Notes: generated by a model not told the origin, from the sequence alone. A stretch of 39,838 bases of DNA from an uncultured Prevotellaceae bacterium (GCA_902786565.1 CADACW010000031.1:1-39838); one strand, 5' to 3'; counted from the first letter of the stretch, positions 31,030 to 39,838 are shown. Made by a program: numbers and translations.

Positions 31030-33150
31030 ATGAAACGACAACTGAAGAGAAACGCCCTGGCCGCCTGCGCCCTGCTCATGGCAAGTGCCACCGCCGCCGC
31101 GCAGGGGGGAGTGACCAATACCTCGAAGTGTGAAAACGCAAGGATGACAAGCATCCCCCTGAGTGCCGTTCAGTGGACTGGCGGCTTCTGGGGCGAGCGC
31201 TTCGGCGTGCTGAGCAAGACCAGCGTGCAGAGTATGTGGCAGACGTGGCAGAGTCCTCAGGGCAAAGGCTTCAACAACTTCCTCGTGGCCGCCGGCGAGA
31301 AGCAGGGCGAGCACCACGGCCCTCCCTTCCACGACGGCGACATGTACAAGTGGCTGGAAGCCGTGGCCTCGGTCTATGCCATCACCCGCGACCCGCAGCT
31401 GGAGCAGATCATGGACCGCTTCATCGCATTGGTGCAGAAGTCGCAACGCGCTGACGGCTATATACATACACCCGTCATCATCAGGGAGCGCAGCACTGCC
31501 GCAGCGCCCGTCGGTTTTGCCGACGGAGGCGGCCCGGTAGGTACCGCCACCGGCACCAAGAACGACGCTGCCTTCGCCAACCGCCTGAACTTTGAGACCT
31601 ACAACCTGGGCCACCTCATCATGGCTGGCATCATCCACAAACGGGCCACGGGCAAGACCACCCTCTTCGACTGTGGCGTCAGGGCCGCCGATTTCCTCTA
31701 CGACTTCTGCCAGAGGGCGCCGGAGGAGCTGGCAGGCAACGCCATCTGCCCGTCGCACTATATGGGCGTGGCCGAACTCTACCGAGAGACCGGCAACAAG
31801 AAATACCTCGACCTGTTGAGACAGTTCATCGATATACGCGGCATGGTGAAGAACGGCACCGACGACAATCAGGACCGCATCCCCTTCCGTCAGCAATATC
31901 GTGCCATGGGCCATGCTGTGCGTGCCAACTACCTCTATGCCGGCGTGGCCGACCTCTACCTGGAGAGCGGCGAGGAGCAGCTGATGAAGAACCTGACCAG
32001 CATCTGGACCGACATCGTCAGCCGCAAGATGTATGTCAACGGCGCGTGCGGCGCCCTCTACGACGGCACATCGCCCGACGGCACCAACTACACCCCCGAC
32101 AGCATCCAGAAGGTGCACCAGAGCTACGGGCGCCCCTATCAGCTGCCCCAGAGCACGGCCCACAACGAGACCTGCGCCAACATCGGCAATATGCTCTTCA
32201 ACTGGCGTATGCTGCTGGCCACAGCCGACGCCAAGTATATGGACCTGATGGAGAACTGCCTGTACAACAGCATCTTGCCCGGCATTTCACTCGACGGCGA
32301 GAGCTACTTCTACACCAACCCCCTGCGCATCTCTGACGAGCTGCCCTACAAGCTGCGCTGGCCCAAGGAGCGCAAGAAGTACATATCGTGCTTCTGCTGT
32401 CCGCCCAACACGCTGCGCACCCTCTGCCAGGCGCAGGACTATGCCTACACCCTCACACGGCCCCAGAACGCGGCCAAGGAGACATCCGGCACCATCTATG
32501 TGAACCTCTTCGGCCAAAGCCGCCTGCAGGGCAAGCTGGCCGGCGTGGGCGACATCGTGCTCAACCAGCAGAGCGACTACCCCTGGAGTGGCCACATCAC
32601 CCTGACCATCGAGAAGCTGAAAACCCCGCGCCGCCACAAGTTTGCCATCGCCCTGCGCTGCCCCGACTGGGCCGCCAAGGCATCGTACACCGTGAACGGA
32701 ATGGAGCAACCCGTCAACCAAGAGCAGGGCTACGCCGTGGTGGAGCGTGAGTGGAAGCAGGGCGATGTCATCAGTTTCGACCTGCCCATGGAGACCCGCA
32801 TCGTCGAGGCCAACCCGCTGGTGGAGGAGAGTAGGGGGCAGGTGGCCGTCATGCGCGGCCCCATCCTCTATTGTCTGGAAAGCACCGACCTGAACGGAGA
32901 CACTGACATAGACAATGTGGTCATACCCGTAGCGGCGCAGTTCCGTCCCGTCTGGGTGACCATAGGCGGCAGCCGCATGATGGCCCTCGAAACCGAAGCC
33001 TGCGTGCGCAGCGAGGCCGAATGGACCGGAACGCTCTACCGCCCGGCAGCGTCGGCAAAGACAAGGCAGACCGTGCGCCTGATTCCCTACTATGCATGGG
33101 GCAACAGGGGCAAGAGCGAGATGACCGTCTGGATGCCTGTGGACTATTAG
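31030..33150 (+). CDS. GH127 beta-L-arabinofuranosidase, secreted
   Basis: A 706-residue enzyme of family GH127: an (alpha/alpha)6 barrel followed by beta domains. The signal peptide ends near TAAAQ. Key motifs are HNETCANIGN (putative catalytic or zinc-ligand Glu) and SCFCCPPN, whose cysteines bind zinc and include the nucleophile in HypBA1-type enzymes. The enzyme should release beta-L-arabinofuranose from plant glycoproteins or pectin side chains. It starts 5 bases after exbD and so is probably co-transcribed with the ExbB-ExbD motor, an odd pairing unless the operon serves a TonB-dependent glycan uptake route. Confidence 0.88.
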   Translation: MKRQLKRNALAACALLMASATAAAQGGVTNTSKCENARMTSIPLSAVQWTGGFWGERFGVLSKTSVQSMWQTWQSPQGKGFNNFLVAAGEKQGEHHGPPFHDGDMYKWLEAVASVYAITRDPQLEQIMDRFIALVQKSQRADGYIHTPVIIRERSTAAAPVGFADGGGPVGTATGTKNDAAFANRLNFETYNLGHLIMAGIIHKRATGKTTLFDCGVRAADFLYDFCQRAPEELAGNAICPSHYMGVAELYRETGNKKYLDLLRQFIDIRGMVKNGTDDNQDRIPFRQQYRAMGHAVRANYLYAGVADLYLESGEEQLMKNLTSIWTDIVSRKMYVNGACGALYDGTSPDGTNYTPDSIQKVHQSYGRPYQLPQSTAHNETCANIGNMLFNWRMLLATADAKYMDLMENCLYNSILPGISLDGESYFYTNPLRISDELPYKLRWPKERKKYISCFCCPPNTLRTLCQAQDYAYTLTRPQNAAKETSGTIYVNLFGQSRLQGKLAGVGDIVLNQQSDYPWSGHITLTIEKLKTPRRHKFAIALRCPDWAAKASYTVNGMEQPVNQEQGYAVVEREWKQGDVISFDLPMETRIVEANPLVEESRGQVAVMRGPILYCLESTDLNGDTDIDNVVIPVAAQFRPVWVTIGGSRMMALETEACVRSEAEWTGTLYRPAASAKTRQTVRLIPYYAWGNRGKSEMTVWMPVDY

Positions 33151-33196
33151 GAAAAGGGGCAAAAAAGAAAAACTTTTGCACATTTTCGGGAAAATA

Positions 33197-33228
33197 CTTG
33201 CACGTTTCAATTTTTTTGCTTATCTTTG
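33197..33228 (+). promoter_or_regulatory. promoter of the 33.3-39.7 kb operon
   Basis: CTTG (33197-33200), 20 bases, TATCTTTG (33221-33228). The -7 box is exact and the -33 box one base off. The ATG at 33258 follows 29 bases later. Confidence 0.7.
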
Positions 33229-33257
33229 GCGGGTAAACCAATAAACCTCCCATAATT

Positions 33258-33527
33258 ATGGCAAACAAGAGAACATTGAAACGTACCATTAAGGTCATCT
33301 GCGGCGAATTGCTCACGGAGGCTGTCGCCGCTACACTCTATGGCAATGAGGCCCACCGCGACAATGCCGATGCGCTGCTCTTTGCCGTGGTGAAGATGCA
33401 ATCAAACTTCGTCAGCCGCGTGTCGCATCCGGAGCCAGGCATGAAAGCCAAGACCTATTTCCGAGACCTGCGCAGCAAACTGGCTGCACAAGTCGGCGAA
33501 CTGGCCGACCAGATTAACAACCTATAG
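33258..33527 (+). CDS. conserved small hypothetical protein
   Basis: An 89-residue basic, helical, soluble protein starting MANKRTLKRTIKVICGELL; no signal peptide or membrane segment. I recognise no domain. Alternating charged and hydrophobic residues in the second half (YFRDLRSKLAAQVGELADQI) suggest a helical hairpin. It opens the operon; the acyltransferase start lies 9 bases after its stop. Confidence 0.65.
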   Translation: MANKRTLKRTIKVICGELLTEAVAATLYGNEAHRDNADALLFAVVKMQSNFVSRVSHPEPGMKAKTYFRDLRSKLAAQVGELADQINNL

Positions 33528-33536
33528 GAAAAGAGA

Positions 33537-34097
33537 ATGTTGAAACAGTTCTGCAATTGGTTGTTGTACAAACAAATGGGATGGTCCACTGAAGTGACAG
33601 AGGAGCATCCCAACAAGTATATTATCTGTCTGGCTCCCCACACCAGCAACTGGGACTTCGTGTTGGGGCAGCTCTACAATACCGCCGAGGGCATGGGCAG
33701 CAACTTCCTGATGAAGCGCGAGTGGTTCTTCTGGCCGCTCGGACCCATCTTCAGGCGCTTGGGCGGCATACCCGTGATGAGGCAGAAGCACAATAGCCTG
33801 ACCGACACTCTGGCCGAGACAGCCCGGCGGTCGGACAGTTTCAAGTTGTGCGTCACCCCCGAGGGCACCCGCTCCCGGCGTGAGGAGTGGAAGCGCGGCT
33901 TCTACTATATCGCCCTGAAGGCTCAGATGCCCATTCTGCTCTATGGCCTGGACTATGGCCGCAAGCGCATTGTCTGCACCAAGACCATCGTGCCGACGGG
34001 CGATGCCGATGCCGACATGCGCAAAATCAAACTCTATTTCAAGGACTTCACGGGGAAACACCCCGAAAACTTTACGATTGGCAATGTGGAAGAATAG
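33537..34097 (+). CDS. PlsC-like 1-acyl-glycerol-phosphate acyltransferase
   Basis: A 186-residue lysophospholipid acyltransferase of the PlsC superfamily. The H-x4-D catalytic motif is HTSNWD (His35, Asp40), and the substrate motif PEGTR is at 108-112 in VTPEGTRSRREEW. It is shorter than PlsC proper and lacks an N-terminal membrane helix; it resembles the short soluble acyltransferases of Bacteroidales, which may act on phospholipid or other lipid acceptors. The 3' end overlaps the next gene by 14 bases. Confidence 0.85.
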   Translation: MLKQFCNWLLYKQMGWSTEVTEEHPNKYIICLAPHTSNWDFVLGQLYNTAEGMGSNFLMKREWFFWPLGPIFRRLGGIPVMRQKHNSLTDTLAETARRSDSFKLCVTPEGTRSRREEWKRGFYYIALKAQMPILLYGLDYGRKRIVCTKTIVPTGDADADMRKIKLYFKDFTGKHPENFTIGNVEE

Positions 34098-36687
34098 GCT
34101 GTTGGCGCTTGTGGCATTTCACTTGTCGCTCCTTGCCGTTGTGGCACAAACCACCTGGGGCGACATCGACTACAAAGGGAAACCCTGGGTGAAATGCGCG
34201 TCCAGGGCTTTCGATGTAGACCATGGCCTGGACGGCCGCCACATCACCGTGTGGGCCAGTCATGGCCGCTACTACGACAATAGCGAGGACCGATGGCGCT
34301 GGCAGCGTCCGGCACTCTTTGGCACCACCGAAGACCTGTTCACACAGACCATCGTGGTGCCCTATCTCATCCCTATGCTCGAGAATGCCGGTGCCGTGGT
34401 GTTCACCCCACGTGAGCGCGACTGGCAGCGCAACGAGGTGATTGTCGACAACGACGACCGCGGGTCGCTGCTCTACTATCAGGAGCAGGCCGTGCGCCAC
34501 ACCTGGACCAACGCGCCGCAGCCCGGCTTTGCCCAGCACGACGGCAACTACAAGGATGGCGAGAACCCCTTTGTGGCCGGAACGGCCCGCATGATTGAGA
34601 CAGCCCGCAGCAAGTCGAAAGCCAGCAGCGTGAGCTATCAGCCGCTGCTGCCGCAGACGGGCCGCTATGCCGTCTACGTCAGTTATCAGACGGTGGAGGG
34701 CAGCGTCGACGATGCCCACTACACTGTGTGGCACCAGGGGCAGCCCACCGAGTTCAGGGTGAACCAGCAGATGGGCGGCTCCACATGGGTCTATCTCGGC
34801 ACCTTCGAGTTCGACGAGGGCTGCACCGCCGACAACCGCGTGGTGCTGACCAACCAGAGCGACGACAAGGGCTTTGTCACCACCGATGCCGTGCGCTTCG
34901 GCGGCGGCATGGGCAACATCGAGCGCGGGGGCCAGACCAGCCGTATGCCGCGCTGTCTGGAGGGCGCCCGCTATTGGGCACAGTGGGCAGGCATGCCCTA
35001 CGAGGTCTACAGTTCGAAGGGCGGTGTCAACGACTATGCCGACGATATCAACGCCCGCTCGCTCATGTCCAATCTGCTGTGCGGCGGTTCTGTCTTCGCC
35101 CCCGACTCGGCCGGACGGCGCGTGCCCATCGAGTTGTCGCTGGCCGTCCATAGCGACGCCGGCCACACACCCACGGGCGAGGGCGTCTACGGCACGCTCA
35201 CCATCTGCACCACCAGCTTTGGCGACAGCACCTTGGCCGCAGGCACCAGCCGCGAGATGTCAAGAGAACTGGCTACCGCCCTCTTCGACAACACCAAGGC
35301 CGACCTGAGTGCACGCTTCGGCCAGTGGGAGAACCGCAAAATCTACGACCGCAACTACTCGGAGACCCGGGTGCCCATCGTGCCCAGCGCCATTCTGGAG
35401 ACCATGTCGCACCAGAACTTCGGCGACATGCGCTACGGACAAGACCCCACCTTCCGCTTCTTCCTGGCCCGCTCGGTCTACAAGACATTGCTGCGCTACA
35501 TCACCTCCCGCCACGGCGAGCAAAGTGTGATTCAGCCATTGCCGCCCGACAATTTCCATGTTGAGTTCACCCATAAGGCCGGCGAAGTGTGCCTCAGTTG
35601 GCAGGGCGTTATCGAGTCGGCCACCAACGAAGGCGACAACAGCGCCCCGACGGGCTACGTGCTCTATATGGCGATGGACGGCGGGGGCTACGACAACGGC
35701 ACCCCATTGCGGGGCACCTCCTGCAACATCCGGCTGAAGCCCAACGTGCTCTACCGCTTCCGTGTGACGGCCACCAATGACGGCGGCCAGAGCTTCCCCA
35801 CCGAGGAACTGGTGGCCCTGTACAATCCGAAAGCCCGCCATAAGGCTTTGGTCGTCAACGGATTCCACCGTCTGTCTTCGCCTTCTCTCGCCACCAGCGG
35901 ACAAGGCTTCGACCTGTCCGACGACATCGGCGTGAGCTATGGGCGCACCCCCGGCTGGCTGGGCCTGCAGCGGGTGTTCGACCAGCAGCGCATCGGCGTG
36001 GAAGACTCAACGGGCCTCGGCTTCACCACCAACGAGCTGGAGGGCACTTTCATTGCCGGCAACGACTTTTGCTATCCGCGCACCCATGCCGAGGCCATCG
36101 CCGCCTCGGGACGTTTCAGCATCGTCAGCGCATCGGTACAGGCCGTGGAGCAGGGCCAGCTGAACCTGGCCGACTATCTGGTGGTGGACCTCCTGCTGGG
36201 GCTGGAGCGCAACGACGGCCACAGCCTGATGGACTGCAAGACCTTCCGCCCGGTACTGCAGAAGCGCCTCCGCGTCTACACTACCGGCGGCGGACGCCTG
36301 CTGGTGAGTGGTGCCTACGTGGGGACAGACATGATGCTGCCCGCCGAGCAGAACTTCCTGGCCGACGTGCTGAAGGTGCGCTTCGACAGCCAGAACCGCC
36401 AGCCTGACGGCAACGTCAGCGGACTGGGGCTGAAGTTCGACTTCTACCGCCAGCTCAACGAGAGCCATTACGCCGCCACCAGCACCGACATCCTGATGCC
36501 CGCCGCCACTGCCTCTGCCAACAGCTTCCCTGCCATGGTCTATGCCAATGGCACCAGTGCAGCCGTGGCCTATCAAGGCAGCGACTACCGTGCCTTCACC
36601 ATGGGCTTCCCCTTCGAGTGCATCACCGACGGGAAGCAGCGGCAACAGATAATGAAAGGAATCCTTAACTTTTTAATTCAAAACTAA
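34084..36687 (+). CDS. secreted zinc amidase-like protein with inserted golvesin-like domain and FN3
   Basis: An 867-residue secreted protein; many Bacteroidales relatives are labelled xanthan lyase or golvesin-domain proteins. After the signal peptide (cleavage near VAQ22) an Amidase_3-like fold seems to be split. Its metal His60 (ASHG) and Glu83 (TTEDL) come first, then a golvesin-like beta domain (~165-275; TGRYAVYVSY, TTDAVRFGGG), then His356 (AVHSDAG) and Glu439 (ILETMSHQNF). FN3 (~485-575) and an unassigned C-terminal domain follow. Zinc amidases cleave peptidoglycan stems; this activity is inferred from residue pattern only. The start at 34084 (MWKNRLL) gives a proper signal peptide and overlaps the acyltransferase stop; the longer frame (from 33943) would have no signal. 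Confidence 0.7.
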   Translation: MWKNRLLALVAFHLSLLAVVAQTTWGDIDYKGKPWVKCASRAFDVDHGLDGRHITVWASHGRYYDNSEDRWRWQRPALFGTTEDLFTQTIVVPYLIPMLENAGAVVFTPRERDWQRNEVIVDNDDRGSLLYYQEQAVRHTWTNAPQPGFAQHDGNYKDGENPFVAGTARMIETARSKSKASSVSYQPLLPQTGRYAVYVSYQTVEGSVDDAHYTVWHQGQPTEFRVNQQMGGSTWVYLGTFEFDEGCTADNRVVLTNQSDDKGFVTTDAVRFGGGMGNIERGGQTSRMPRCLEGARYWAQWAGMPYEVYSSKGGVNDYADDINARSLMSNLLCGGSVFAPDSAGRRVPIELSLAVHSDAGHTPTGEGVYGTLTICTTSFGDSTLAAGTSREMSRELATALFDNTKADLSARFGQWENRKIYDRNYSETRVPIVPSAILETMSHQNFGDMRYGQDPTFRFFLARSVYKTLLRYITSRHGEQSVIQPLPPDNFHVEFTHKAGEVCLSWQGVIESATNEGDNSAPTGYVLYMAMDGGGYDNGTPLRGTSCNIRLKPNVLYRFRVTATNDGGQSFPTEELVALYNPKARHKALVVNGFHRLSSPSLATSGQGFDLSDDIGVSYGRTPGWLGLQRVFDQQRIGVEDSTGLGFTTNELEGTFIAGNDFCYPRTHAEAIAASGRFSIVSASVQAVEQGQLNLADYLVVDLLLGLERNDGHSLMDCKTFRPVLQKRLRVYTTGGGRLLVSGAYVGTDMMLPAEQNFLADVLKVRFDSQNRQPDGNVSGLGLKFDFYRQLNESHYAATSTDILMPAATASANSFPAMVYANGTSAAVAYQGSDYRAFTMGFPFECITDGKQRQQIMKGILNFLIQN

Positions 36688-36691
36688 TATT

Positions 36692-37039
36692 ATGGCAAAA
36701 ATTATTACCAATGCTTCGGGTTCGAGAACCATCGAAGTGACTGAAGAACACCTGCAGACCATTGAGCAGTACCAACTGCTGCGCGACCTGATTGACTCCA
36801 ACGGCTTTGTCGATGAGCAAGTGCTGGACAAACTGAAACTGAACGTCCGCTCGCTGCTCGAGTCGGAGACGGGGCGCGACAAGCGTCTGCTGGACCTCTG
36901 CCTCGACGTGCTGTACCATCCCAATATGAAGGCTCTCGGTCTGCAGAACCTCTATCTGCACTATATGGACTGGAAAAACCAGGGCAACGATAATCTGGGT
37001 GCCACCGTCAGAGCCTTCCAGGGCACACCCTTCAACTAA
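36692..37039 (+). CDS. conserved small hypothetical protein
   Basis: A 115-residue soluble, mostly helical protein (TIEVTEEHLQTIEQYQLLRDLI). I recognise no family. It begins 4 bases after the amidase-like gene and ends 5 bases before the YgiQ gene, so it belongs to the operon. Its acidic and leucine-rich pattern is compatible with a protein-interaction role. Confidence 0.65.
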   Translation: MAKIITNASGSRTIEVTEEHLQTIEQYQLLRDLIDSNGFVDEQVLDKLKLNVRSLLESETGRDKRLLDLCLDVLYHPNMKALGLQNLYLHYMDWKNQGNDNLGATVRAFQGTPFN

Positions 37040-37044
37040 TCATC

Positions 37045-38949
37045 GTGGACTATCAGCTGACAGACTTTCTGCCAACCACCAAGAAGGAGTTGGAACTGCG
37101 CGGGTGGGACTATGTCGACGTCGTCCTCTTTTCGGGCGATGCTTATGTAGACCACCCCTCGTTTGGCGCTGCCGTCATCGGCCGCGTGCTGGAGGCGGCA
37201 GGCTATAGGGTGGCCATCGTGCCGCAGCCCGACTGGCACGGCGACTTCCGCGACTTCAAGAAGCTGGGTCGTCCGCGCCTCTTCTTCGGCATATCGCCAG
37301 GCTGCATGGACTCTATGGTGAACAAGTACACCGCCGCCCGCCGCCTGCGCTCCGAGGATGCCTATTCGCCAGACGGGCGGCACGACTTGCGTCCCGAATA
37401 TCCCACCATTGTCTATTCCTCCATCCTGCGCCAGCTCTTCCCCGACGTTCCCATTGTGCTTGGCGGCATCGAGGCGTCGTTGCGGCGGCTGACCCACTAT
37501 GACTACTGGCAGGACCGCCTGCGCCCAAGCATTCTCTGCGACGCCCCTGCCGACATCATCTCTTACGGCATGGGCGAGAAAACCATTGTGGCCCTGGCCG
37601 ACCTGCTGGCCGCCGGAACGCCTATGGCCGACATCACCGACCTGCCTCAGACCGTCATCCTGCGGCCTGCCAACCACATTCCCGGTGGGGTGGGGCCTGC
37701 CGACATTGTGCTGCACAGCCACGAGGAGTGTCTGGCAAGCAAGCGGGCCGAGGCCGAGAACTACCGCCACATCGAGGAGCAGTCGAACATGATGCACGCC
37801 CTGCGCCTCATCCAGCATGTCGATGGCCGGGCCGTCGTGGTCAATCCGCCATATCCGCCAATGACCACGGCCGAAATCGATGCCTCCTTCGACTTGCCCT
37901 ACACCCGCCTGCCGCACCCCAAATACCGGGGCAAGCGCATCCCAGCCTACGAAATGATCAAACACTCGGTCAACATACATCGGGGCTGCTTCGGCGGTTG
38001 CGCCTTCTGCACCATTTCCGCCCATCAGGGCAAGTTCATTGCCTGCCGCTCGAAGGAGAGCATCCTGCGTGAGGTGAAGCAGGTCACGCAGATGGCCGAC
38101 TTCAAGGGCTACCTCTCCGACCTGGGGGGGCCGTCGGCCAACATGTATGGCATGAAGGGCCGCAACCCGAAGGCCTGCGAGCGCTGCCGCAGGCCCAGTT
38201 GCATACACCCCCAGGTGTGCCCCAACCTGAACACGTCGCACCAGCAGCTGCTCGACATCTACCGTGCCGTCGACGCGCTGCCCGGCGTGAAGCGCAGTTT
38301 CATTGGCAGCGGCGTGCGCTACGACCTGCTGTTGTACCGCAGCAGCGACGAGGCCGCCAACCGCTCGGCCGCCGAGTACACCCGTGAGCTCATCTGCCAC
38401 CACGTCAGCGGACGCCTGAAGGTGGCGCCCGAGCATACCAGCGACCACGTGCTCAACTTGATGCGCAAGCCCCCGTTCAGTCAGTTTCAGCAATTCAAGC
38501 GCCTCTTCGACCGCATCAACCGCGAGGAGGGCCTGCGCCAGCAAATCATCCCTTACTTCATCAGCAGCCACCCCGGCTGTAGAGAGGAGGACATGGCCGA
38601 ACTGGCCGTAGAGACCAAGCAGATGGACTTCCAGCTGGAACAGGTGCAGGACTTCACCCCCACGCCCATGACCATTGCCACCGAGACGTGGTACACGGGC
38701 TTCGACCCCTACACGCTGCAGCCCGTATTCTCAGCCCGCAACCCCCGCCAGAAGCTGGCCCAGCGCCAGTATTTCTTCTGGTACAAGCCTGAGGAGCGCC
38801 GCAACATTGAGCAGAGCCTGCGCCGCATCGGCCGTGCCGACCTCATATCGAGGCTCATCCCCTATCAGCCCTATGAAAATAATCGAACAGAATATCGTCC
38901 CCAAGAATCCCGAAAGACGGAGCGAGGACGGCATCGTCGTCGCCCCTGA
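37045..38949 (+). CDS. YgiQ family radical SAM protein
   Basis: A 634-residue radical SAM enzyme of the YgiQ/UPF0313 family. The cluster motif C-x3-C-x2-C is Cys315, Cys319 and Cys322 (GCFGGCAFC). The N-terminal cobalamin-like Rossmann region begins LELRGWDYVDVVLFSGDAYVDHPSFG (residues 15-40), and the C-terminal region has the family TPxPMT motif. The reaction is unknown. It starts at GTG 37045, since no ATG in frame lies near. It is somewhat shorter than E. coli YgiQ. Its 3' end overlaps the next gene by 77 bases, unusual in length. Confidence 0.88.
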   Translation: MDYQLTDFLPTTKKELELRGWDYVDVVLFSGDAYVDHPSFGAAVIGRVLEAAGYRVAIVPQPDWHGDFRDFKKLGRPRLFFGISPGCMDSMVNKYTAARRLRSEDAYSPDGRHDLRPEYPTIVYSSILRQLFPDVPIVLGGIEASLRRLTHYDYWQDRLRPSILCDAPADIISYGMGEKTIVALADLLAAGTPMADITDLPQTVILRPANHIPGGVGPADIVLHSHEECLASKRAEAENYRHIEEQSNMMHALRLIQHVDGRAVVVNPPYPPMTTAEIDASFDLPYTRLPHPKYRGKRIPAYEMIKHSVNIHRGCFGGCAFCTISAHQGKFIACRSKESILREVKQVTQMADFKGYLSDLGGPSANMYGMKGRNPKACERCRRPSCIHPQVCPNLNTSHQQLLDIYRAVDALPGVKRSFIGSGVRYDLLLYRSSDEAANRSAAEYTRELICHHVSGRLKVAPEHTSDHVLNLMRKPPFSQFQQFKRLFDRINREEGLRQQIIPYFISSHPGCREEDMAELAVETKQMDFQLEQVQDFTPTPMTIATETWYTGFDPYTLQPVFSARNPRQKLAQRQYFFWYKPEERRNIEQSLRRIGRADLISRLIPYQPYENNRTEYRPQESRKTERGRHRRRP

Positions 38950-39685
38950 CTTCATTGCCGTCATCGACGGGTCGACATCGAAGAGCACCCGCCGCTGCCA
39001 CCGCGAACTGTCGCTCAGACGCCACAGCAACGGCGAGTTGGCCATGCTCATCACGGCCCGCTTTATCAAGAAGATGAAGGCTGACACCAGCTGCCACCGC
39101 TTTTGTACGGGTGTCACCGCCGCCGTGCGCAGCTATTATCTGAAAGACCTGCTGCCCCATCTGGCCCAGCATCCCGAAGACCGGCTGGCCGCCTCGTGTG
39201 TGGTCTTCAGCCGCCTGCGCCGCGAAATATGGATGGTGGGCGACTGTCAGGCCCTGGTTGATGGCGAGTTCTTCGACAATCCCAAACCCTACGAGCAGGA
39301 GTTGGCCGAGCGTCGCGCCGCCATCATCGAGGCCAGCCCCAAGCCCTGGGACCATTTTCTTGCCGACGACACCGCCCGCGCCGCCATCATCCCCAGCATG
39401 TTGGAGACCATGCAGCACCAGAACAACGGCTACAGCGTGATTGACGGCTTCCCCGTAGACGAGCAGCACGTGCGAGTCATCCCTTTGGACTTCCGGCCTT
39501 GGGAGATAGTGTTGGCCAGCGACGGCTATCCTTTCCTCTGCCCCACGCTGGCCGAGAGTGAAGAGCGGCTGGCCCGCCAGCGCCGTGACGACCCGCTGAA
39601 CATCGGCACCTTCAAGGCCACCAAGGCTTTCATCCCCGGCAACAATTCCTTCGACGACCGCGCCTACATCAGGTTCAGGGTGTGA
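38873..39685 (+). CDS. PP2C-like phosphatase-fold protein
   Basis: A 270-residue cytosolic protein whose metal-binding motifs match the order in PP2C-type phosphatases: VIDGST (Asp32-Gly33), VGDCQ (Gly123-Asp124), ASDGYPFL (Asp217-Gly218) and a final FDDRAYI (Asp261-Asp262). It lacks the usual RxxxE near the N-terminus in canonical form. I infer a diverged PP2C fold; the substrate is unknown. The true start is at 38873 (MKIIEQN) inside the end of the YgiQ gene, since the DG motif needs this frame and the longer frame (from 38675) reads as out-of-frame YgiQ sequence. Confidence 0.7.
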   Translation: MKIIEQNIVPKNPERRSEDGIVVAPDFIAVIDGSTSKSTRRCHRELSLRRHSNGELAMLITARFIKKMKADTSCHRFCTGVTAAVRSYYLKDLLPHLAQHPEDRLAASCVVFSRLRREIWMVGDCQALVDGEFFDNPKPYEQELAERRAAIIEASPKPWDHFLADDTARAAIIPSMLETMQHQNNGYSVIDGFPVDEQHVRVIPLDFRPWEIVLASDGYPFLCPTLAESEERLARQRRDDPLNIGTFKATKAFIPGNNSFDDRAYIRFRV

Positions 39686-39752
39686 AGCTCCCCCCTCTCG
39701 CGCCATCCTCCACTCCTTTGCCGATGTTACCATTATCATCAATGCTCACACC

Positions 39753-39838
39753 ATGTCTTTCAGCCACAAGAATCCTGAGTACACTATCAACGGACAGTTG
39801 GGCGACCGCAAGGGTATCATGGGTGAGAAAGGCGTTAC
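39753..39838 (+). CDS. possible 5' end of a further gene (truncated by window end)
   Basis: From ATG 39753 a frame is open to the window edge (MSFSHKNPEYTINGQLGD...). It follows the PP2C-like gene by 67 bases in the same direction. It is too short to identify; the frame is also open upstream of this ATG, so the start is uncertain. Confidence 0.3.
   Translation, partial: MSFSHKNPEYTINGQLGDRKGIMGEKGV

Noticed and set aside
33943-34083. 47-residue N-terminal extension of the amidase-like protein
   Set aside because: It reads the acyltransferase gene out of frame and would bury the signal peptide.
37036-38571. 511-codon minus-strand open frame opposite the YgiQ gene
   Set aside because: Antisense shadow; the sense frame has the radical SAM cysteine motif.

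Overview
The window looks like a chromosomal segment of a Bacteroidota bacterium, most probably a Prevotella-like Bacteroidales. Several upstream regions carry the phylum-specific promoter form TTTG-N20-TAnnTTTG instead of a sigma70 type. Other markers of the phylum are a UpxY-type NusG antiterminator, a propeller/Y_Y_Y/AraC regulator, GH127 and DUF5597 glycosidases, C10 (streptopain/interpain) protease, and conserved Bacteroidales unknowns. From about 4.45 kb rightwards the DNA is GC-rich and densely coding; the first 4.4 kb is visibly AT-richer and looks like accessory DNA.

Layout. (1) 1-4.4 kb: accessory segment with decayed coding remnants, a SIR2-STAND-like NTPase that resembles anti-phage defence proteins, and a three-gene cassette of small proteins including DUF4160. 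(2) 4.5-9.6 kb: an orphan UpxY antiterminator pointing into the accessory segment, a class A acid phosphatase, an intergenic palindrome/inverted-repeat element, an SO_0444-type metal permease with an HMA tail, and a DUF5597/GH35-like glycosidase. (3) 9.6-17.4 kb: a probable iron-acquisition operon on the minus strand (outer-membrane porin, imelysin lipoprotein, di-haem lipoprotein, CcsBA cytochrome c synthase), divergent from a hemerythrin-LuxR regulator. Matching NarL-like operator candidates lie between the two promoters. (4) 17.5-20.7 kb: tagaturonate reductase, and a split 5'-nucleotidase whose two halves are separated by a perfect heptamer array. (5) 20.7-28.5 kb: a five-gene minus-strand run: Fur-family regulator, dockerin-bearing C10 protease, duplicated cohesin-like/dockerin protein, sensor kinase, and a propeller-AraC membrane regulator that lacks kinase and receiver domains. 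(6) 29-33.2 kb: ExbB, a 33-residue membrane protein, two ExbD proteins and a GH127 beta-L-arabinofuranosidase. (7) 33.3-39.7 kb: a tightly packed plus-strand operon (small unknown, acyltransferase, amidase/golvesin-like secreted protein, small unknown, YgiQ radical SAM protein, PP2C-like protein).

The most interesting themes are the self-contained cytochrome/imelysin/porin locus with its di-iron-domain regulator, the protease-dockerin-cohesin operon with its own sensors, the heptamer (TTGAARA) arrays that supply C-terminal tails and stop codons, and a palindrome family shared between 6.5 kb and 28.7 kb. All functional statements rest on motif reading by eye; no database search was run.
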